Part shown: positions 56,290 to 64,000 of the stretch, piece after piece
Numbering within the stretch: position 1 is the stretch's first letter
Layout: each line of letters starts with the position of its first letter
From: Symsagittifera roscoffensis
Lineage: Eukaryota > Xenacoelomorpha > Acoela > Convolutidae
Assembly (NCBI RefSeq): GCF_963678635.1
Contig: NC_087064.1
Span: 64,163,548-64,227,547 of the forward strand
Direction of reading: 5' to 3'
DNA length: 64,000 nt
Notes under the pieces: model-generated
Told to the model about the DNA's origin: nothing
Database searches by the model: none
Seen by the model: only the letters and a program-made list of their open reading frames with translations
Program-made: the position numbers and the translations under genes

Positions 56290-56670
56290 TGATACAAGAA
56301 TGCTCGTATCAGGGCGAAGCCCTGAATGTTCCGACTGCCTTTTAAGGTCTATGGAGCAGTAATAATATGAGAAATTTAAAGGTAATCAAATAAAATTAAA
56401 ATATTTGTTTTAAAAAAATTTGAGGTTTTTTGTGAAAACATCCGCCCACAGGTCATAATAAGTACAAAGTGATAAGCTTTGCTCCTATTAACAAATCAAT
56501 TATGCATATAAGCTTCCTTAAACCAATTTGGGACGATTTCTAAGAATATATTGCGCGTTAATAGTCCCAAGTTAGTCGAAATGGCAATGTTTAAACCCAC
56601 ATAATTTCACAAAAAATGATCACAGGTAAAATATCTTTTCAAATTTAAGCTCAAGACAAATTTTGAGCTG
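56290..56670 (-). repeat. Dispersed repeat S, copy in reverse orientation
   Basis: Reads on the minus strand from TTTGAGCTTAAATT back to the terminal hairpin CAGGGCTTCGCCCTG (56310-56324, seen as CAGGGCGAAGCCCTG on the plus strand). The outer GTTCCGACTGCC follows. The middle GCG block is partly deleted. Confidence 0.75.
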
Positions 56671-56819
56671 CTAAACATAATAGCATCGGCGAGGAGTAAT
56701 TCGCTTGGTTCTGAGATGGCTAACTGCTCAACTAAAGTATAAAAAATTCCAAAAAGGTTGGGTCCTTTCCGATATAAAAACACCAATTATATGCAAGGTA
56801 ACTTTGAAAACCCCTGACA

Positions 56820-56870
56820 ACAAGACTGCTCGTATCAGGGGAAAGCACTGAATGTTCCGACTGTTCATAA
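56820..56870 (-). repeat. Dispersed repeat S, terminal fragment
   Basis: Only the end is present: ACTGCTCGTATCAGGGGAAAGCACTGAATGTTCCGACTG, here broken at a few stem positions. No further S sequence follows on either side. Confidence 0.7.
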
Positions 56871-58374
56871 ACTGGTCTCGAATATTTTTTGCTAAAAGAA
56901 ATTTTGACAAACTATGAATTTTAAGCTGAATACTAATTATCGTGTATGGAATCATTAAGAACAATGAGACTGCCGGGTTGAAGTTACAGAGAAAATCAGT
57001 ACTTCTCCAGAAACTCATGATGAAATATCAGTTCTGTATCAGACTCTGGCAATTGGCAATTTATCTCTGCTCAGCGATAAATCAGAGATAAATCCGCAGT
57101 ACTGTAACATTACTGAATCAGTACTGTTACAGTACTGTTTTTATTCTGCTATTTTTCTGATAAGAAGAAAAATTCAGAGGTATTGTTCTGACAATTCTCT
57201 GATCGTAAAAAATCAGACTTCTTGTTCTGACACTTCTTTGATCATAGTATAAGCAGAAATTTTGTTCTGTTTTTTTTTTCTTTGGCTAAAAACAAATCAG
57301 TGATATTGTTCTCTTATTTTTATGATCAAAAATCGAATCAGAACATTCGCCGTGACTTCAATGAAACTATTTGTTTGGGCTCGTTTAAAAATATTTTCGG
57401 CCCTCTTATTGCTGATTAATCTAAAATTTTCTGAAAAACAAATGAAAAATTTTAAGGAACTCTAGGTTTTAAAACTCAATTGTAAAACAAAAAAATTAGG
57501 ATAAATATTTTTATAACGTAGTAAAATGAAACTACAAACTGAAATTGCACATAAAAGCTATGAACATTCAATGAAATTGCGCGTAACTAGTAATCATCAG
57601 AACAAAAAGCAGAGTAAAAAACTTGAAATTTTTTTGATGTTTATCAGTTTTAAAGCAATTTTAGGCATACAGATATAAAAATTAAACTCACCAAATTAAG
57701 TGCTTATCAATCAAATAAAAAGAACTAGCATTCGTTCGTTTTTGCTGTAAGAACATTGCAAAAATTTTTAAAAATTTCACAATTAGACTTTAGAAAATAG
57801 CGTTGGCTGCCAGTTCAATGGATAATTAGGTCAGTCAACAAAAACATTATAGGATTCATATAAACATTTGGGATGAAAACATCAGAAATATCAAATAGTC
57901 TCAAATTGACAGTCTCAAGTTTCAATTTTTTTTCATGATTATCAGTTACAAAGCATTTTCAGGAATTGAACTGACTTTTAGCTATGAGGTGATGCACTGA
58001 ATTAGAAAAAAATAGTTTCAATTTTTTTAACCAAAAGTTGCTCAAGTCTTTTAACTACTAACGCTAACCAATTTCTATTTTTTGCAGAAAAAAAATGCGT
58101 TTTTAGGTTGTCTCTTGGTCAGGTGAAAAACTGAGTTAAATTTTGATTTTATACTGATACAGGACTGAATTTTATTTTACAGCTGCTGTCTTACTTGAAA
58201 AGTACTGATAACCTCTGTGACTTTCAACCTGCATTGAATTTGGAACGATTTTGTGGTAAGCGATAATTCGCCACGCTCAAATAATGCGCGTTAAAATTTT
58301 CAGCATCAAAGTATCACAGCGCTCCTATATTCACTCTATCTAATACTGAGCGTCTCAGATCGGGCTTAAAATCC
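56871..58374. other. Non-coding stretch with a hairpin
   Basis: CAGTACTGTAACA (57097-57109) and TGTTACAGTACTG (57125-57137) are exact inverted copies around a 15-base loop. The surrounding 57040-57320 is rich in ATCAG and TTGTTCTGA motifs. No gene is supported. Confidence 0.5.
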
Positions 58375-58440
58375 GAATAGTTTAGTGGTGAGCGCGTATT
58401 TTCTGGGACCACAAATTATCAAGTTTCGAACCCCGAGGGA
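58375..58440 (+). repeat. tRNA-derived relic
   Basis: AATAGTTTAGTGGTGAGCGC matches a pol III A box within a D-arm, and AGTTTCGAACCCCG matches the B box / T-arm (GGTTCGAACCCC). Spacing is right for a tRNA of ~72 bases. The acceptor stem cannot be paired and the B box is slightly off, so it is a tRNA pseudogene or a SINE head rather than a functional tRNA. Confidence 0.5.
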
Positions 58441-59505
58441 AATTTTTTTGAAAATTGATCTGAACAAATCACCACGAGCATATATATTCCTTACTTTCTT
58501 CGAAAGTTGGAACAACCATTTCGCTTCCCTAAAATGATTTGCAATTTACACAAGTTTCAAATCTCAGCGAACACAGTCACGACTTAACAGTTTTACGTTC
58601 GGTAATTTTTTGAACTATAGTTTTGTGGCTTTGTGTTTATCTGACGTTAATTTTTTTGCCAACTGTCTGATTTTTGCACCTAAAAAGGTGCAGAGAGGAA
58701 AATAAAGGTATATGAAATAAAGAAAAGATAGATAATAGATTAAAAAAGATTAGAGAAACTAGCGGTAAAATATATATATATTTTACAATTTTTGTGTAAA
58801 TATTTTACTTTTTAAAAAGAAATAGTTAAAATTGAAAGTTCCTTCAACAATCGAGAACGAGATCAACCATTGTTAGATTATTTTCTTTCCTTTTTGCTGC
58901 ATAAATTAAACAAGAATTATTAATAAGTTTAAAGGTATCATTCAAAATGTTTTTCACTCGCTGTGTCTTAAGTGGAAAATTCATGGAAAAGCACATTTAT
59001 TACACTGCGAGAGTTTGGGATAAATTTGCATTGAAAAAAGGTCGATTTCGTAGGGCTTCCTTGTTTCTAGAATTTCCTTGCTCTTAGATGTCGATAATTA
59101 TTCTCCCGATAGTTATTTTTGGCAGAATGCAGAGTTCGGTTTTAAAAGGGTTACTTAATATACAATATGGATGCAGTTTTCCCTTGAGCGTCTGCGTTTT
59201 TTCCCTGAAAATCAATGTGAGCGAATCATCCTCGCCACTGCACCCAATTCGAATCATTCTGGCAACAATCTCGCCATACCTATATTTCATCATGATTAAA
59301 TTTCTCAGTTAAATTCGCTCAGTTTAAAAAGAACTGTAAGATTTACTTGTTTTCAGAAACGACGATTCGAAAAAAATACTAACCCAAGAGAAATGGCGCG
59401 CGCAGAAATTTTTCTAGGGGGAGAAGGGTGGTTTTTGAAAAATTTTGAAAGTTTTGCACCGCAGGCAAATTTTCCAAAATACAGACCAAAAAATTTTTTT
59501 AGGCA
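58441..59505. other. Non-coding DNA to the second gap
   Basis: AT-rich, with a short TA run near 58770-58780. The last ~115 bases (from 59390) resemble the GGCGTGCGC-containing dispersed fragment at 55350. No gene. Confidence 0.45.
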
Positions 59506-59705
59506 NNNNNNNNNNNNNNNNNNNNNNNNNNNNNNNNNNNNNNNNNNNNNNNNNNNNNNNNNNNNNNNNNNNNNNNNNNNNNNNNNNNNNNNNNNNNNNN
59601 NNNNNNNNNNNNNNNNNNNNNNNNNNNNNNNNNNNNNNNNNNNNNNNNNNNNNNNNNNNNNNNNNNNNNNNNNNNNNNNNNNNNNNNNNNNNNNNNNNNN
59701 NNNNN
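59506..59705. other. Assembly gap, 200 N
   Basis: Exactly 200 N, as at 15869. Sequence character changes completely across it, from non-coding to the inside of a retroelement gene, so the join is by scaffolding only. Confidence 0.97.
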
Positions 59706-62700
59706 CCAGATCAAATTCAAATACACAACGATTTGTTTCTAGATCTAATTCTCAATCAAGAAATAACTATTATCCAAACAACCAATCACGAAATTCATCA
59801 TACAATAGGAATAGAAACTACTCCTATAATCGAAACAGAAGTTATTCAAACAACCGAAACCAGAATTACCCGAACAACCGATCAAGGAATAACTCATATA
59901 ATAGATCGAACTATAACAGACCAAACAATAATTACCAAAACAGATCGCGAAATAATTCACAAAACCGACACCCAAGTTATAATAATCGCTATCGAAATTA
60001 TTCCCAATCACCACACCGAAATAATAATCACTACAATAACTCTAATAATCGTCACAGAAGCAGTACACCTAAACATCAAAGACAAATCAATCAAGTACAA
60101 GCTAACCCAGAAACAACATCAGACCCTCCAGGTATTGATGACACAGTAACTGATACGTTACAACTCAATCAAATAAACTGTACATCATCAGATTCAGAAA
60201 GTGATACTGAAAACACTCTTGATATCAATATGATAAAAGTCGAAAATGACTATGAATCTGTCATATATGAACAACCCTTTCCATCACATATATATGAAAA
60301 TCAATCACAAATTCTTCAAAATCATTACACTACACCCATAAATTCCACACCAACGACGCAAGAAACAAATGAGATAAACACTACAAATCAAACCAATAAA
60401 AATACCAAAACAAAATGCTTGAATACAAACCACATTTATCAAAATATACAAAAAGAACAACCCAAAGAAAAAATTTGGACAATACCATTTCTCTTAGAAA
60501 GCCCAAGAAATAAAGAATTTCAACCACCAGACCTTGAAATAGATTTTTTAATTGATTCAGGAGCAGAATCAAACATAATAAACATTCCCACATGGAATGA
60601 AATAAAAATCTTACACCCAAAGCTAACACCTCTTGAAACCTCCAGCAAACTAGCGACAGCACAAGGATCAACATTGATAAACTACGGAAAAATCCAATTA
60701 TTTCTCCTCCCTACCAGAACAATGGAACAAAGTAAAATTTTAAATAAGCCATTTAAACAAATATTCCATATCACCGATATTAAATATAATATCATTGGAA
60801 TACCATTTATTTCAAAGTATATACCAACAATTAACATACTAAATAGTAAAATATTAATCAAAGATAAATATACAAAAACAAAAGAAACATCCTTAACATT
60901 TTTTCAAAGATTGAATAAACAACCACCATTCTTTTCAAAATTTTATCCGATATTTAACCAACAAAGAAAACACCTGAAACCACTATCAGGAAACATCTAT
61001 AATTTTTCAATCAAACAAGTTCACCAATATGATAAAGCACAAAACAAACAAAAATTTTATATGTCAGATTTTGAATTCAAACCGATTCATAAATTTTTCA
61101 AAATCACAATCTCTTCAATAAAATATTTGAAAAATTCGAATTCAGATATCATCTCCTTACATGTCTATAACAACACACCTTACCAAGTAACATTACCATT
61201 AGGACTTTTAGGATATTGTGAAACCAACGCAACAATATCACCAATACACGAAAAAGCCTATCGCGTAAATAATATACTCCAATTACTAGATATTTGCCAA
61301 TCTACAATTCTTAATGAAGAATTATCTATAAATAATATAATAAGTAACGAAAACAGAAATACGGATTATTTCACAAAAACTCCATATTTCAAACCTACAT
61401 TCAACATCAGTAACTACACAGAGGACCAACAGAAATTTTTAACAATGTTTAATTTCCAACATTCACAAATAACACAAGACGAATTTGAAAAGTTAGCCAA
61501 ACAGCTAATTCAATATTCATCAGTCTATGCAACATCAAAATTCGATGTTGGCAAAATCAGTTCATCACTACATCTCCCATTAAAACCAGACGCAGTTTTC
61601 AAAAAACAAAGAGCAAGTAAAGTACCAATTCACTTACATGATAAAGTAAACAGATTACTCGATATTTTAGAGCAATACAACATTATATCACCGGTTGATA
61701 AAGAAGAACAACCAAAAGGCAACACATTCATCAACCCCGTTATCATTCTAGCTAAAGGAGAATCGTTAAAAATCGTTCTCGATGCTAGATACCTCAATTC
61801 ACTCATAGATGAATCAAAATGTAATTGGCCCATTGAACCAATACAAGTTATTTTAACAAAAATAAACGGCAAATACTTCACAACCGCCGACATGAATAGT
61901 GCATACAATCAAATGCCACTAGATGAACAATCACGACGTTTAACACAATTTGTTATCGGAAACCAACAATATGAATTCAACCGCTTATTCTATGGAATAT
62001 CCATAGGACCAGCAGCATTTTCAGCCTTTATGAGCAAAATTTTTAGACCACTAATACTCAAGAAAAACGCAATCACCTATTTAGACGATGTTTTTATGCA
62101 ATCACAAACAAAAGACGAAATGTTCAAAGTTTTAGAAACATATCACCAAATACTTCAGAACGAAAATCTGAAGGCCGCCCCCGATAAATCACACTTCTTT
62201 TTGACTAGAGTTAAATTCTTAGGACATAATATAGAAAGAAAAACAATCACTCCACTGAAATCACGCATTGACGCTATTCAAAAACTTCAACCACCAACAA
62301 ATAAAAAGAAAATCCAAGAGTTCCTTGGAATGTTAAACTTTTTAAGTAAATATGTTTATAAAATGCAATTATACCTACGACCATTTTATAACATCCTTAG
62401 ACAACAAAACAACTTTGAATGGAATACAGAACATCAAACACGATTCGAAGAAATAAAGAAACTTTTAACTGAACAAATTTCAAACACAATTCCAGACCCT
62501 GATCAACCATTTTATGCAATGTGCGATGCTTCGAACTTTGGCATCGGCGCAGCATTATTACAATCACATAATGGTACAAATAAAATGAACCTCATATCAG
62601 CAAATTCTCGATTATTCACTCAAGCAGAGCTACGACTCTCAACTCTAATGAGAGAATGTACAGCCATAATATATACACTTACAGAATATGAATTTCTGAT

Positions 62701-64000
62701 ACTTGGATCAAAACATCCCACAGTTTTGTTCACAGACCACAAACCAATCATCTTTCTTTTTACACAGAAATCTAACCCAAACCACCGAGTTTACAGATTT
62801 CAACTAATTCTAATGAAATTTCCAAACTTACATATAGTTTGGACTGCAGGAAAAAATCTTGCATTACCAGACACCTTAAGTCGAAATACACCACCTGAAT
62901 TACTTACACGAAAAACAACAGTTGAAATACCCAAAAATATAAAATTCTACCTTGCAGAAAACGAAACATCACCTCGATTAGAATGCAAATATGCAGTAAA
63001 AACTGATATTGAACAATCACAAATAAATAATTTACAACATTTCCCACTTTATTTAGATTGTCAAAATAATCATTATGAAGTTGACCTACTTGGAACATCA
63101 ACTTTTAAACCAATTCCATATTCTCAATGGATAAAAAATAACACCCAACAAAAACGAACAAAACAACACCTACCTAAAAAAGACCATTTTCCACTAATTG
63201 AAAAAGAAGATTTAACTGATAAAATAAATTTATCAGGACCACAAACAAATGATTCAAAATACACAATAAATCAAGTTTTTGACCTTCACGACCCACTTGA
63301 TACAATACCATTATCTAAATTAGAAATCGAAAACATTTTTCTCCCCCCAACAGAAACAATTACAATTTCAACACTGAAACAATATCAAAACCTTGACCCA
63401 GTAATTCGACAACTAAAATCATGGCACAAATATAAAACTAAACCTATCAAAGCAGATTCAACCATTCTAGGAAACAAAACACTCCTCCGATACTTTCGCA
63501 AGTTTAACAATACAACAATTAACGAAAATACAGACCTTTTAGAGTACAACCTTAATGAATCTACAGTTCCCTGTCTCCCTATAAGTATGATTCTTATAGC
63601 TTTTAATATTTCACATACACAAAACATTAAAGGACACTCTGGATCAGAGAAAACATATTCAAATTTTATACAAAATTTTTACTTCCCAAATGCACCAATT
63701 TGGATAAAAGTACTATGCAATGATTGTATAGTATGTCAATTAAATAAACCTTACCCAAATCAAAAACAAATAGCACAAAAACAAGATTTTAAAGGACAAA
63801 GTTTATACTTTAATCATCGTATCTCATTTGATACTAAAGGACCAATTTCACCCTCATCAGAAGGAAACTCCTACATTATGGTAATTGTTGACGCATTTAC
63901 ACATTATGTAGCACTTAACCCAGTACCACATTGTAACGCTTATTACGCATACACAACACTTTATGAACACTGGATAGCAAAATTTGGACTACCAGAAATT
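59706..64000 (+). mobile_element. Ty3/gypsy LTR retrotransposon, internal part
   Basis: Internal coding region of a gypsy-type element, entered inside Gag at the gap and left inside integrase at the window edge. No LTR is visible. The absence of stops and frameshifts over 4.3 kb implies a recently active copy. Confidence 0.93.
59708..64000 (+). CDS. Ty3/gypsy gag-pol polyprotein, partial at both ends
   Basis: One open frame of 1,431 codons with no stop; the frame was checked at several points. Order of domains: an Asn/Arg/Ser/Tyr-rich Gag tail (first ~140 residues, NNRN-like repeats) in place of a visible CCHC knuckle; an acidic linker; aspartic protease with FLIDSGAESN (catalytic Asp at 60554); RT with LDARYLNSL, FTTADMNSAYNQMPL, FYGISIGPAAFSAFM and YLDD (62078); RNase H with YAMCDASNFGIGAALLQ and FTDHKPI; a connection domain; integrase zinc finger (H-x-H ... 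CNDCIVCQ, 63608-63745) and the start of the catalytic core with its first Asp in ISFDTKGP (63830). The second Asp should fall just past the edge. Codon use is strongly A-rich, unlike the GPCR exons. Confidence 0.93.

Noticed and set aside
59445-60149. Open frame across the second N gap (Ile/Thr-rich peptide)
   Set aside because: It is made of N codons plus the wrong frame of the gypsy Gag tail; the real frame starts at 59708 and stays open to the window end.

Overview
The window is low-GC animal nuclear DNA, probably from an invertebrate. The evidence is eukaryotic splice sites, a class A GPCR gene split by a ~20 kb intron, a Maverick/Polinton element, Ty3/gypsy and non-LTR retroelements, MITE-like palindromes and kilobase-scale tandem arrays. 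I cannot name the species. Two runs of exactly 200 N (15869-16068 and 59506-59705) look like fixed-length scaffold gaps, so order and distance across them are assembly claims.

1-10.5 kb: most of a Maverick/Polinton (adintovirus-like) element. It holds a double-jelly-roll major capsid gene, a penton-like minor capsid gene, an adenain-type cysteine protease, an A32/FtsK-type packaging ATPase, a small pX-like basic core protein, an rve-family integrase and a conserved small membrane protein, plus several genes without assigned function. Two of those look novel: a HYH (HUH-like) ORF beside a PC4-like ORF, and a candidate exonuclease. No protein-primed DNA polymerase B is visible; it may lie left of the window or be lost. 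Several genes are broken by stops or frameshifts, some at homopolymers.

10.5-35 kb: repeat-rich DNA. It contains a small GC-rich ORF followed by a poly(A) signal inside a perfect hairpin, a fold-back MITE, a solo LTR, and copies of a structured dispersed repeat (called S here) with nested hairpins. A tandem array of five ~1,664 bp units follows (19625-27908), then two related TIR elements packed with GCGGATTCCGC repeats and a ~2.6 kb imperfect inverted repeat.

35-56 kb: two exons of one GPCR (35182-35370 and 55624-56117) whose splice phases match. They encode TM3-TM4 and TM5 plus intracellular loop 3 and most resemble thyrotropin-releasing-hormone-type receptors. The intervening 20,253 bp holds a three-copy 835 bp array, a 24 bp minisatellite and a ~2.2 kb tandem array rich in ATAATCGATTATAAT-like palindromes. 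A decayed RT element with a CCHC/restriction-like-endonuclease tail has inserted in that last array.

56-64 kb: further S copies, a tRNA-like relic and the second gap. After the gap a long open Ty3/gypsy gag-pol frame (Gag tail, protease, RT, RNase H, start of integrase) runs off the right edge.
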